Origin: DASQZK01 sp963764345
Lineage (GTDB): Bacteria > Bacteroidota > Bacteroidia > Bacteroidales > GCA-2748055
Reading direction: 5' to 3'
NCBI GenBank assembly: GCA_963764345.1
Contig: CAVXSF010000005.1
Location: 1-64,000, forward strand
DNA: 64,000 bases
A model generated the notes under the pieces. The model was not told the DNA's origin. It was given only the letters and a program-made list of their open reading frames with translations, and searched no databases. Numbering within the stretch: the first letter of the stretch is position 1; each line of letters begins with the position of its first letter. Below, in pieces: positions 9,161 to 18,214 of the stretch. The position numbers and the translations under genes were made by a program.

Positions 9161-9422
9161 CTTTCAGGATCAGATCCTGACCCGGAGAATATTGATGTTG
9201 ATATACAAATTATGCATCCTGAAGCCGTTTTTATCTATTCTCAAGGGTGTCTTTTATGATCTGGCAAAGCTTAAACCTGACGGGATGTTAAAAGTACCGC
9301 CGGGCCTGTGCCATCGGCCATCAGGCTTGCACATATGGATACAGGACAATGTACTTTGGAATAAACCGGAGGTTTGGCCCCCAAATCATTGTGTCCGATG
9401 ATTTAGGGGGCTAAGAAATTTT
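9161..9422. other. Intergenic, nothing recognised
   Basis: The stretch carries a short open frame at 9192-9401 that resembles no protein family. It may be the degraded 5' part of the FISUMP gene that follows, but nothing shows this. Confidence 0.35.
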
Positions 9423-9665
9423 CATTGGGAATTACCATCTGATAATAATGATAATAGCAGTGGATTTACAGCTTTACCCGGTGGATGGACTTACGAAAAT
9501 CAGGAATACCTGGGAATGGGAAGTTACGCTAATTATTGGACAAGATCCGAATCAGCCGGAAGTGATGATGGTGTATTTGTTTATATGTATTCCTCATTAG
9601 GAGATACTTATATTCGTTTTAATCCTTATTCATGCGGATATGCAATACGTTGTATAAAGGATTGA
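9423..9665 (+). pseudogene. FISUMP-domain protein, 3' remnant
   Basis: Eighty codons without a start give the typical C-terminal end of a Fibrobacter succinogenes major paralogous (FISUMP) domain: SSGFTALPGGWTY, then NYWTRSESA, and the terminal GYAIRCIKD stop. These domains sit at the C-terminus of large secreted or lipoprotein surface proteins in Bacteroidota. No upstream part of the domain or a signal peptide is found nearby, so this is a cut-off gene end left by recombination. Confidence 0.75.
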
Positions 9666-9696
9666 TTATTGGAAAAACCATTAATAATAAAGATAA

Positions 9697-10230
9697 TTAA
9701 AGCTTAACCCAATAGTCATTCATTTCTTTATCCCAAAATTGCACAATACCCTCGTTTTTCACGATGGTAACTTCGGTATATCTGTAATTACTTTCATTGT
9801 TGATATTAATTGTATCTCCCAATAGTTCATTAGAATCTGTTATAGATTGATCATCAAATATTTTGGAAAAATAGAAACGATCATCAAACTCTTTACTACT
9901 GAATTTACATACAAGTTCTGAACTGCTCCCATCGAAATAATAACCTAAACTTCCTTCAATATTTAATTGAAGTGAACTGTCTGATTCCATAAAATAGTCT
10001 AAGCGTGAATCACATCCGCATTTACAATTCCATTTAATATCATAGCTGCCAGAAATATCATAAGTAATTAAACTAAAAGCAACAGTGTCATTAGTGCTAT
10101 TCTTAAATTTGATGATTTGAACATCCTCATATGGAAAATAACACGTTAAAACTTTAGGAAATTCAGGACAAAATGTGCTTTTACATCCACATGATAACAG
10201 GATAAGAATTATGATTAATGTTGTTTTCAT
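9697..10230 (-). CDS. Hypothetical lipoprotein
   Basis: A 177-residue protein with a signal peptide and lipobox (ILILLSCGCKS), so a probable lipid-anchored envelope protein. The mature part is acidic, rich in Ser, Asp and Asn, and has paired cysteines (WNCKCGCDS). Its DNA is clearly AT-richer than its neighbours, which with the surrounding gene debris suggests recent acquisition. I do not recognise the family. Confidence 0.7.
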   Translation of the reverse strand: MKTTLIIILILLSCGCKSTFCPEFPKVLTCYFPYEDVQIIKFKNSTNDTVAFSLITYDISGSYDIKWNCKCGCDSRLDYFMESDSSLQLNIEGSLGYYFDGSSSELVCKFSSKEFDDRFYFSKIFDDQSITDSNELLGDTININNESNYRYTEVTIVKNEGIVQFWDKEMNDYWVKL

Positions 10231-10328
10231 TTAGACTTGCATTTGTTTAAAAAAAAGCTGTACAAAAAACCCAACTATCCGGAGGTAAATGTTCTGGTTC
10301 AATTTTGATTATTTGTGCTACAGAGTTT

Positions 10329-10412
10329 TATAATGTACCCCATTTCAGGGCAGGTAATTTAAGATTTATTTTTACAACTTAAATCACTGTCCTAAATTTG
10401 GGGTACATTATA
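10329..10412. mobile_element. MITE-like element or paired IS ends (84 bp)
   Basis: An 84-bp palindromic element with 13-bp perfect terminal inverted repeats (TATAATGTACCCC / GGGGTACATTATA) that continue imperfectly inward to ATTTAAG/CTTAAAT, leaving a short AT-rich centre. The right end (TGTCCTAAATTTGGGGTACA) resembles ends of IS3-type elements, which is inference. It encodes no transposase. It abuts and appears to have truncated the coding fragment to its right. A target-site duplication is not obvious. Confidence 0.6.
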
Positions 10413-10679
10413 CTCGATGTTCACGCATTTGAGGTTGAATATCCTGGCGATCATTTCGGCAAACGGGTAGATTGTCTTTTCTTCTGCCTTGGCCCGGAAT
10501 CCGGTGAAATTCTGACTGATCAGTTTCCTGGAGAGTTTCTCTTACAGGTTATTTATTTCCTGCATCGTAGCTGTGTCTACACGCCGGTCAGGATGGTGGA
10601 TGAGAGCAAGGAGGTAATACTCACATCTTACCTCAATAGGAGGGTCATTATTGGATATGTCACCAGATTGCTTATGATC
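10392..10679 (-). pseudogene. Fragment of an unidentified coding gene
   Basis: On the minus strand 96 codons read like a real protein (IEVRCEYYLLALIHHPDRRV, EKLSRKLISQNFTGFRAKAE, YPFAEMIARIFNLKCVNIE) with a single internal stop near 10542 and an end falling inside the MITE-like element. It begins abruptly beside the tRNA-linked inverted repeat, without a start codon. The family is not recognised. It looks like a remnant left where mobile DNA and a tRNA gene meet. Confidence 0.4.
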
Positions 10680-10681
10680 CT

Positions 10682-10741
10682 GCCGGAATCACTCATAAAA
10701 AAGCCCGCTATTTGGCGGGCTTTTTTATGAGTGATTCCGGC
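10682..10741. repeat. Perfect 27-bp inverted repeat overlapping the tRNA-Arg 3' end
   Basis: Arms 10682-10708 and 10715-10741 are exact reverse complements with a 6-base loop. The right arm contains the last ten bases of the tRNA gene (GATTCCGGC region); the left arm is an inverted copy of it. The centre doubles as a terminator hairpin. This is much longer than a terminator needs. Confidence 0.95.
10697..10726 (-). terminator. Rho-independent terminator after tRNA-Arg
   Basis: GC stem AGCCCGC/GCGGGCT with a six-base loop and runs of A and T on the two sides, placed six bases after the tRNA 3' end on the minus strand. The symmetry would let it work in both directions. Confidence 0.8.
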
Positions 10742-10805
10742 GCGACTCGAACGCGCGACCCACAGCTTAGAAGGCTGTTGCTCTATCCAACTGAGCTACG
10801 GAACC
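10732..10805 (-). tRNA. tRNA-Arg (anticodon TCT)
   Basis: A 74-base cloverleaf on the minus strand. The acceptor stem GGTTCCG pairs with CGGAATC, with one G-T pair, and the discriminator is A. The D arm is GCTCAGTTGGATAGAGC, the anticodon loop CTTCTAA gives TCT, and the T arm contains GTTCGAGTC. CCA is not encoded. Its 3' end is embedded in the 27-bp inverted repeat next to it. Confidence 0.95.
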
Positions 10806-10836
10806 AGTCTGTATTCCGGTTTTTCCGGATCGACCG

Positions 10837-10844
10837 CAAAGATA
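10837..10844 (-). promoter_or_regulatory. Bacteroidota -7 element for tRNA-Arg
   Basis: TATCTTTG on the minus strand matches the TAnnTTTG consensus exactly and lies about 30 bases before the tRNA 5' end. A good TTTG at -33 is not present. Confidence 0.5.
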
Positions 10845-11276
10845 AAAAAAAAATGTTACCCGGAGAATGCTTTGATTGCTTTGAAAACTAAAAATTGTAC
10901 GATTCCTGAAAATTGTCTACTTTAGTTTCAATTCATAAGCCTGAATCAAATCCATCCTTAACCAATGACTACAAATGAATCCTTTAAATTAGCACACCCT
11001 TTACTTACACTTTTGCACTCAAAATTACCCTCTCCTTAGGAATACTATGAAAAATTATTTTTTTCGGGAGACCCCTGCATCTTTATCCGGTCGGACCAAA
11101 GTGACGATGTCCCCGCTTATTTACCAACTATCCGTTGGTTCCTGACTATAATGTTCAACGGAAAATACCTGCCGGCCGTATTCACCATTTACCCGGGAAA
11201 CCTTATGAATACTTTTATCTGATCCGATCAGTCCCAATTTCCTGAGTTTATACTAAACCCTTAATACCAAACCTCA
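10845..11276. other. Intergenic, nothing recognised
   Basis: About 430 bases between the tRNA promoter and the next gene. Neither strand holds a convincing coding frame, repeat or structured RNA. Confidence 0.5.
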
Positions 11277-11981
11277 ATGAAAACTTCATGCACAATTATC
11301 GCTTTGCTTTTAAGCACGCTTACCATGTTTGGGCAAAATGAAACACCACAGCATTTCGAAGTCAGCGGATCCGTCATTTTATGGACTCCGACATCACTGC
11401 ATCTGAAGTCAATCAACAGTGTTACGCAGTATGCTTTACCGGACGGAACCTACTATTCTATGGAATCTTTTTCGGGGTACGGATTCTCCTTTTCGCCGGA
11501 GATGAAGGTGAGCTATTTTTTTAACGAAAATCTCGGGATATCCCTGGGCGGCAACCTGGCTCATATGGATAACGAACTGTCGGTTATTAACACCGATTCA
11601 ACCTTTTCAAGTTACGAGAATATGGCTGATATTATCAATATCACCTTAGGCCTTTCCGGCCGGTTCAAGAATTCATCAGCGATGAGCCTTTACTATGAAG
11701 CAGGGATAAATGTTGTTCCGCTTTATGACCTTGAAATGAATTACTCAACCGAAAGTTCCGATCCGCCCGACATGGAGGCCATCGGTTCAGCTATCGGACT
11801 TTACATTAATGCAGGCGGAGATATCAGACTTTTTCCCTCATTGTACCTGAAAACTGGTCTGCGTTATAATTTTATCCCGGTGGAAATGGAATATAAAAAC
11901 GGAGAAGGCAGTGAAAAGATCAGTGTAAAATCCAACCTGGGAGGAATCGGTATTCAAACGGGCCTGTCTTTTAGATTTTAA
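11277..11981 (+). CDS. Outer-membrane beta-barrel-like protein
   Basis: A 234-residue secreted protein with signal peptide (MKTSCTIIALLLSTLTMFGQ). The mature part has alternating polar and hydrophobic strands (GYGFSFSPEMKVSYFF, LGISLGGNLAHMDNE) and ends in LSFRF, the aromatic terminus typical of outer-membrane barrels. No specific family or substrate is recognised. It may be a porin-like or structural envelope protein. Confidence 0.65.
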   Translation: MKTSCTIIALLLSTLTMFGQNETPQHFEVSGSVILWTPTSLHLKSINSVTQYALPDGTYYSMESFSGYGFSFSPEMKVSYFFNENLGISLGGNLAHMDNELSVINTDSTFSSYENMADIINITLGLSGRFKNSSAMSLYYEAGINVVPLYDLEMNYSTESSDPPDMEAIGSAIGLYINAGGDIRLFPSLYLKTGLRYNFIPVEMEYKNGEGSEKISVKSNLGGIGIQTGLSFRF

Positions 11982-12160
11982 GGAAAATCTTTTATACAGT
12001 TTTTTTTTCATGGTCAGAACAATTACATCCCGGCGGTGTAATCTTATTATTTTAATGCTGCTTAACAAAAGGAACGGAAGCTGACAGGATACCCAAATTA
12101 TCCATCGGGGATCATGATTCCTTAAGTAAGTAATGAGATGATAATTTGACCTTACGAAAA

Positions 12161-12817
12161 ATGGATTCCCGGCAATTACTCCTTTTCACAGTGCTTACCT
12201 TCCTTCCGGTAACGACCTTTTCCCAAAGCAATGATTCATTGACCGTGATAAGGAAGCCGGTAGGATGGAAACTGGCTTACAACAGCTCACTGATCTATCC
12301 CGGCGCCAGGGCAGGAATAGAAGTACCGGTAAAATCCATCAGAGTAACCAGGAAAAACAGACCAGGAAAGATACCAAGTCTAACTAAGTACCGTTTTATA
12401 ACTGCTAATATAGGATGGTATCATCATCCTGAATTCCATGACAATATCTATCCAACAGCAGGCTTTATTATGAGACGGACAAAATCCGGTGGGTTTCTAA
12501 CCGAATTTTCTCCCGAAATCGGGTACAGCCGGACCTACCTCGGCGCTACCACATACCGGATCGATAATAACGGGAGAGTGACTATTGAGAAACATGCAGG
12601 TTACAGCTACATGCTTTTGTCTGTGGGTGAAGGAGTCGGTTATGATTTCTCAGTCACCCGGTCCAAACCGTTTATCGCCTTCTTAAAATTAAATCTCCTC
12701 ATGATGTTCCCATACAACAGCACCATCTATCTCCGTCCTGCCATTGATGCGGGATTGATTTTCACACCTTCGGATTTTCTGCGGGTCAGGTTTACATCAA
12801 AATCCACATCCCGTTGA
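12161..12817 (+). CDS. Hypothetical secreted protein
   Basis: About 218 residues. The ATG at 12161 gives a good signal peptide (RQLLLFTVLTFLPVTTFSQS); an in-frame TTG lies 15 bases upstream but is less likely. The mature sequence has barrel-like strands (GFIMRRTKSGGFLTEFSPEIGY, KPFIAFLKLNLLMMFPY in shorter segments). Its stop overlaps the TTG start of the hydrolase gene, so the two are translated together. The family is not recognised. Confidence 0.6.
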   Translation: MDSRQLLLFTVLTFLPVTTFSQSNDSLTVIRKPVGWKLAYNSSLIYPGARAGIEVPVKSIRVTRKNRPGKIPSLTKYRFITANIGWYHHPEFHDNIYPTAGFIMRRTKSGGFLTEFSPEIGYSRTYLGATTYRIDNNGRVTIEKHAGYSYMLLSVGEGVGYDFSVTRSKPFIAFLKLNLLMMFPYNSTIYLRPAIDAGLIFTPSDFLRVRFTSKSTSR

Positions 12818-13857
12818 AACAAATCCTCTCACTCGTTCTTGCCGCCCTAATCTTCGGTTCCTGTCAGAAGGAAACCATCACCATCGCAACCCATGTTTCT
12901 GAGACGTTCTACCTCGACAATGAAGGAGCCTCCATGAGGATACTGGTTGAAGGAAATACCGCCAGCCATACCTTTCTGATCATTGTCCACGGCGGTCCCG
13001 GTGGCGGCTCACAAATCTATCATACCGAATATATCAGCCGTCACATTGAGGACAAGTACGCGGTGGTATACTGGGATCAGAGAAATGCGGGAGCATCCCA
13101 GGGAAACAACAATGGCAGCAAGCTGAACCTGCCACAAATGACCAATGATCTGAAAAAAGTTATTGAACTTCTAAAAGCCAGGTACGGCCAGGATGCCGGA
13201 GTCTTTATCCTTGGACATAGCTTTGGCGGGATGATCGTCTCTTCGTTTATGACGGATAAGGAAGATCAGGATATGGTGAAAGGATGGATTATGGCCGATG
13301 GCAGCCACAGTTACCCTTTAAACGACAGCCTGACGCGGGAGATGTTGTTAACGATCGGACAGGAACAGGTCGCCGAAAATGTAAATACAGGAAAATGGGA
13401 ACCTGTCGTTTCGTATTGTCTCTCCCATCCGTCAGTTGCTTCACTTGAAGATGCCCAGGAACTGGAATCTTTTGCCTCTGCAGCGGAGACGTATTTTCCT
13501 GAAGTGAAACCTGTCGGCGTATCCGATTTCACTGATTTAATTGTAAAACAGGACTGGCCCCTGATGTCTATGCTGTTTAACTACCTTTATTCAAAACATG
13601 CCGCCATTAATGAAGACCTGGAAGAAACGGAATTTTCAGATTCCTTGTATAAAATTGTGAAGCCGACTCTGATCCTCTACGGCAAATATGATTTTGTATG
13701 TCCTAAAGGGCTGGGGGAAGACATCTATAACCGTATCAGTACTCCCGCGGAAGATAAATCGATGGTAATCTCACCCATCAGCGGCCACGCCATCATGTTC
13801 CAGGATCCGGTTTTCTTTTGTAACGAGGTGGATGATTTCATTGAGAAATACCGTTGA
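12814..13857 (+). CDS. Alpha/beta hydrolase lipoprotein, proline iminopeptidase-like
   Basis: A 347-residue hydrolase. The likely start is TTG at 12814, overlapping the previous stop, and gives a lipoprotein signal (LAALIFGSCQK). The oxyanion motif is HGGPGGG, the nucleophile elbow is GHSFGG, and the catalytic Asp and His lie in YGKYDFVCP and ISGHAIMF. HGGPGGG is typical of prolyl iminopeptidases and related esterases. It would act anchored in the envelope on peptides or small esters; the substrate is unknown. Confidence 0.82.
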   Translation: MKQILSLVLAALIFGSCQKETITIATHVSETFYLDNEGASMRILVEGNTASHTFLIIVHGGPGGGSQIYHTEYISRHIEDKYAVVYWDQRNAGASQGNNNGSKLNLPQMTNDLKKVIELLKARYGQDAGVFILGHSFGGMIVSSFMTDKEDQDMVKGWIMADGSHSYPLNDSLTREMLLTIGQEQVAENVNTGKWEPVVSYCLSHPSVASLEDAQELESFASAAETYFPEVKPVGVSDFTDLIVKQDWPLMSMLFNYLYSKHAAINEDLEETEFSDSLYKIVKPTLILYGKYDFVCPKGLGEDIYNRISTPAEDKSMVISPISGHAIMFQDPVFFCNEVDDFIEKYR

Positions 13858-13861
13858 ATAA

Positions 13862-13910
13862 TACCCTCCCTAATTAATCTGAGTTATCGGCGTAATCTGT
13901 GTTTAATCTT
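13862..13910. repeat. Single copy of the 59-bp unit preceding the 133-bp array
   Basis: TTAATCTGAGTTATC and GCGTAATCTGTGTTTAATC here match the units repeated at 17942-18178. This shows that the two repeat loci share one composite layout. Confidence 0.75.
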
Positions 13911-15835
13911 CCTCTTGTCCACCCCTCCCCAAACCCCTCCCCTGAGGGAGAGGGGCTTGTCTTCTAATAACATAAGTCGTTGTGATGACAGTTTCTTTCA
14001 TCTGAATTTCCTTTAGCGCATGACCACAAAACGGTTCGTTTTACGACAACGTTTATCGAATTGAACACCTCCTCACTGAGGGAGAGGGCTTTTCTTCTAA
14101 TGACCTAAGTCGTGTGATGACAGTTTCTTTCATCTGAACTTTCGGTAGTGCATTACTAAAAAACTGATCGTTTTACAGCACAGTTAATCAGAGTGAACAC
14201 CCCCTCACTGAGGAAGAGGGCTTTTCTTCTAATGACCTAAGTCGTTGTGATGACAGTTTCTTTCATCTGAATTTCCTTTAGCGCATTACCACAAAACGGT
14301 TCGTTTTACAACAACGTTTACCGAATTGAACACCCCCTCACTGAGGGAGAGGGCTTTTCTTCTAATGACCTAAGTCGTTGTGATGACAGTTTCTTTCATC
14401 TGAATTTCCTTTAGCGCATTACCACAAAACGGTTCGTTTTACAACAACGTTTATCGAATTGAACACCCCCTCACTGAGGGAGAGGGCTTTTCTTCTAATG
14501 ACCTAAGTCGTTGTGATGACAGTTTCTTTCATCTGAATTTCCTTTAGCGCATGACCACAAAACGGTTCGTTTTACAACAACGTTTATCGAATTGAACACC
14601 CCCTCACTGAGGGAGAGGGCTTTTCTTCTAATGACCTAAGTCGTTGTGATGACAGTTTCTTTCATCTGAATTTCCTTTAGCGCATTACCACAAAACGGTT
14701 CGTTTTACAACAACGTTTACCGAATTGAACACCCCCTCACTGAGGGAGAGGGCTTTTCTTCTAATGACCTAAGTCGTTGTGATGACAGTTTCTTTCATCT
14801 GAATTTCCTTTAGCGCATTACCACAAAACGGTTCGTTTTACGACAACGTTTATCGAATTGAACACCTCCTCACTGAGGGAGAGGGCTTTTCTTCTAATGA
14901 CCTAAGTCGTTGTGATGACAGTTTCTTTCATCTGAATTTCCTTTAGCGCATTACCACAAAACGGTTCGTTTTACAACAACGTTTACCGAATTGAACACCC
15001 CCTCACTGAGGGAGAGGGCTTTTCTTCTAATGACCTAAGTCGTTGTGATGACAGTTTCTTTCATCTGAATTTCCTTTAGCGCATTACCACAAAACGGTTC
15101 GTTTTACAACAACGTTTATCGAATTGAACACCCCCTCACTGAGGGAGAGGGCTTTTCTTCTAATGACCTAAGTCGTTGTGATGACAGTTTCTTTCATCTG
15201 AATTTCCTTTAGCGCATTACCACAAAACGGTTCGTTTTACAACAACGTTTACCGAATTGAACACCCCCTCACTGAGGGAGAGGGCTTTTCTTCTAATGAC
15301 CTAAGTCGTTGTGATGACAGTTTCTTTCATCTGAATTTCCTTTAGCGCATTACCACAAAACGGTTCGTTTTACAACAACGTTTACCGAATTGAACACCCC
15401 CTCACTGAGGGAGAGGGCTTTTCTTCTAATGACCTAAGTCGTTGTGATGACAGTTTCTTTCATCTGAATTTCCTTTAGCGCATTACCACAAAACGGTTCG
15501 TTTTACAACAACGTTTACCGAATTGAACACCCCCTCACTGAGGGAGAGGGCTTTTCTTCTAATGACCTAAGTCGTTGTGATGACAGTTTCTTTCATCCGA
15601 ATTTCCTTTAGCGCATTACCACAAAACGGTTCGTTTTACAACAACGTTTACCGAATTGAACACCCCCTCACTGAGGGAGAGGGCTTTTCTTCTAATGACC
15701 TAAGTCGTTGTGATGACAGTTTCTTTCATCTGAACTTTCGGTAGTGCATTACTAAAAAACTGATCGTTTTACAACACAGTTAATCGGAGTGAACACCCCC
15801 TCGCCTTTCAGGAGAGGGGGCCGGGGGGTGAGGTG
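13911..15835. repeat. 133-bp tandem array, 14 units
   Basis: Fourteen head-to-tail units spaced almost exactly 133 bases apart (132 and 134 at the left end). Each carries a short hairpin (CCCTCACTGAGGG), the conserved run GTTGTGATGACAGTTTC, and a variable half. Two versions of that half occur. Version A (CCTTTAGCGCAT...CGGTTCG) is in units 1 and 3-13. Version B (CGGTAGTGCATTAC...CTGATCG) is in units 2 and 14 and in the single copy at 18215-18410. Units differ by only a few bases, so amplification is recent. No open frame is preserved across units. Confidence 0.95.
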
Positions 15836-15840
15836 GAATA

Positions 15841-15912
15841 AGAGGGAGTTAGGGAGTTAGGGAGTTTGGGAGTTTGGGAGTTTGGGAGTTTGGGAGTTTG
15901 GGAGTTAGGGAG
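15841..15912. repeat. Octamer tandem repeat GGGAGTTT/GGGAGTTA
   Basis: Nine or so copies of an eight-base unit between the 133-bp array and the VOC gene. Its reverse complement reads TAACTCCC, in the same phase as the other octamer tracts of the window. Confidence 0.9.
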
Positions 15913-15930
15913 CGACAACCTTCCGCTTCT

Positions 15931-16872
15931 TCAGCCGTCATACGCCGACTGCAGAAGCCCGATATCCAGCTTTTTCATTTTCAGCAGTGCAGCTGATACC
16001 CGGCCTATCTTCACCGGATCGGGATCGCTGAGTAACTTCGGGAGTATTTCCGGGACGACCTGCCAGGAGAAGCCGAATTTATCCTTTAACCAGCCACACT
16101 GTTGTGCCGATTTATCACCTTCCGCGGTAAGCTTATCCCAATAATAATCAACTTCTGCCTGGTCGGCACAATTGATCACCATCGATACGCCTTCATTAAA
16201 TTGTACATCATCCATCGGGACCCCGCTGTCCATGGCAATAAACAATTGCCCTTCCAGTCGGAATTCGCCATGCACAACCGTCGCTTTTATATCTGTCTGC
16301 CCGGCTTCATAATGTGCATTCATGGTAATGTCAGACATTTTAAATACGGAGGTATAAAAGTGCATCGCCTCTTCAGCCCGGTTTTGCTGTGGTCCTGAAA
16401 ACATCAGGCATGGAATGATCTTCTCCTGCCTGTTACCCATGATCAGCTGCCACGATACACCATACTGATCCTCGATCCAGCCGTATTTATCACTGAACGG
16501 GTATTTATCGAGCGGCATACGGATACGACCGCCTTTCTCAAGCTTTTGCCAGAGTTCATCAATCTCTTCCGGTTGCGGACAGGTCACGTAAAAGGATACT
16601 GATGGATTTATTTTGAAGTAAGGGCCGCCATTGATAGCACTGAATTCAAAGCCCTCCAGTTTGAAAGCTACAGTCATCACACTTCCCGCAGGTCTCCCCG
16701 AAGCTTTGGCGGAGGCTTCATCGAAACGGTTCGTACGGGTAACGGCTGAATTCTTAAAAACAGAAGTATAGAAATTCACGGCTTCTTCAGCCTGGTCATC
16801 AAACCAGAGGAATGGGGTGATCTTTTGACGGCCTGATGATCCCGTCTGTTCCCCTTTTTTACTTGCATTCAT
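15931..16872 (-). CDS. Tandem PhnB/YjdN-like VOC-fold protein
   Basis: A 313-residue protein made of two 3-demethylubiquinone-9 methyltransferase-like (PhnB/YjdN) VOC domains. Domain 1 is about residues 18-150 (ITPFLWFDDQAEEAVNFYTS to YGWIEDQYGVSWQLI). Domain 2 is about 155-280 (IIPCLMFSG to GWLKDKFGFSWQVVP). Single-domain relatives are usually about 140-160 residues, so this is a fusion. Cytosolic, no signal peptide. The function of this branch is mostly unknown; it is not a methyltransferase. It lies 24 bases downstream of another VOC gene in the same direction, so the two probably form an operon. Confidence 0.88.
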   Translation of the reverse strand: MNASKKGEQTGSSGRQKITPFLWFDDQAEEAVNFYTSVFKNSAVTRTNRFDEASAKASGRPAGSVMTVAFKLEGFEFSAINGGPYFKINPSVSFYVTCPQPEEIDELWQKLEKGGRIRMPLDKYPFSDKYGWIEDQYGVSWQLIMGNRQEKIIPCLMFSGPQQNRAEEAMHFYTSVFKMSDITMNAHYEAGQTDIKATVVHGEFRLEGQLFIAMDSGVPMDDVQFNEGVSMVINCADQAEVDYYWDKLTAEGDKSAQQCGWLKDKFGFSWQVVPEILPKLLSDPDPVKIGRVSAALLKMKKLDIGLLQSAYDG

Positions 16873-16896
16873 AAGTTTCCCGGTTTACATATATGT

Positions 16897-17328
16897 TTAG
16901 GCCTGCTGACCGGATGCTGCTGTATCGCTCTGAACATGAGCCGGATCCATCCACATCACTTCCCAGATATGACCATCAGGATCATTGAAGCTCCGGCCAT
17001 ACATGAATCCATAATCTTCCGGATCCCTGGCTTTACTGCCTCCCGACTTAAGTGCAGTATCCACAAGCTGGTTTACTTTCTCCCTGCTGTCTACAGTCAG
17101 GGTTACCAATACCTCTGTGGTCTTAGTGGCATCGGCAATGTCTTTTTTCGTGAATTCTTTGGCTTTGTTGTGAGTCAGTAACATGGCATAAATATCGTCG
17201 GAGATGACGAGACAGGCAGCCGTATCATCTGTGAACTGAGGATTAAAACGGTATCCCATACTTTTAAAAAAATCCATTGACCTGCTCAGGTCACTGACCG
17301 GCAGGTTCACAAAAATTTTTGTATCCAT
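16897..17328 (-). CDS. VOC family (glyoxalase/bleomycin-resistance-like) protein
   Basis: A 143-residue single VOC domain: MDTKIFVNLPVSDLSRSMDF at the start, a central LVISDDIYAMLLTH strand, and the terminal FNDPDGHIWEVMWMDP strand with the metal-ligand-type Glu. VOC proteins bind a metal and act on small electrophiles, or bind antibiotics. The specific activity cannot be told. It is the first gene of the VOC pair that lies between the two composite repeat loci. Confidence 0.85.
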   Translation of the reverse strand: MDTKIFVNLPVSDLSRSMDFFKSMGYRFNPQFTDDTAACLVISDDIYAMLLTHNKAKEFTKKDIADATKTTEVLVTLTVDSREKVNQLVDTALKSGGSKARDPEDYGFMYGRSFNDPDGHIWEVMWMDPAHVQSDTAASGQQA

Positions 17329-17941
17329 AGCGTTTCATATTTTATATTTCAGGTAAACAAATTGAATTGTTTTTTGCCCTCTAAATACTGTTTAAATAAT
17401 CATGTGCAATTTCAGTTCCCCGCCCCGCCTATATTCCTGGCTGAATGAGTTCGCCTTCACCAGGGGGACAGCCACCAGTCTGGATATGATCCTGCCGGAT
17501 TCGGGCCGGCACGTTCCAATGCCATCTTCACAGTATCTGCAGTTCTGCAAACGACCTCCCTGTTTTACCGGTAGAGATTACTTTTGAAAATTCAGGCAAA
17601 AAGAAGCATGAAGGCATGAATGAGATGTTCCGCCCCGCGATTTCTTCTACCGGTTAGTGTAGAACAACAATGTTATACCGGGTTCCCCCATGCCCCCCGG
17701 ATAATGGTTAATGTAAAAATCGTTGAAAAATCAGCGTATATCATCCAATATTTCAACTTGTGTTCGTCTTTCCTTTTAAGATCCAAATTGAAGAAGAGCT
17801 CTCAAGTAGTATAAAGTATATAATAACGTTATATTAGGGGATCCCACCCCCCACCCAACCACCCTTAAATGGCCGTTTAACCCAAATCTCAGCGTACAAA
17901 TTATATGTTATTTAACACGCCGGAAACTTTAGCTTTATTCT
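17329..17941. other. Intergenic, nothing firm
   Basis: About 600 bases without a supported gene. The minus strand between 17402 and 17600 has short coding-like pieces in more than one frame, possibly a highly decayed gene, but no family is recognised. Confidence 0.4.
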
Positions 17942-18178
17942 GCGTAATCTGTGTTTAATCTTCCTCTGATAATCCTCTCCCAAATTAATCTGTGTTATCT
18001 GCGTAATCTGTGTTTAATCTTCCTCTGATAATCCTCTCCCAAATTAATCTGTGTTATCCGCGTAATCTGTGTTTAATCTTCCTCTGATAATCCTCTCTCA
18101 AACTAATCTGTGTTATCTGCGTAATCTGTGTTTAATCTTCCTCTGATAATCCTCTCCCAAATTAATCTGTGTTATCTG
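17942..18178. repeat. 59-bp tandem repeat, 4 units
   Basis: Four nearly identical units starting GCGTAATCTGTGTTTAATC at 17942, 18001, 18060 and 18119. One related unit lies at 13862-13910. Confidence 0.95.
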
Positions 18179-18214
18179 TACCGATAACCTATCGGTATCT
18201 GTTTAATCTTCTCC

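Noticed and set aside
9192..9401. Possible 69-residue protein
   Set aside because: No family resemblance, no ribosome site, and it ends just before a gene remnant; more likely chance.
10398..10730. Plus-strand open frame of 110 codons
   Set aside because: It is antisense to a better minus-strand coding fragment and runs into the tRNA-linked palindrome.
13911..15835. CRISPR array
   Set aside because: The 133-bp units are repeated whole, with no unique spacers between short repeats, and no cas genes are present in the window.
13911..15835. A repeated micropeptide (MKETVITTT) on the minus strand of each 133-bp unit
   Set aside because: It is nine codons long, is changed by an indel in unit 2, and its upstream region is not conserved between unit versions.
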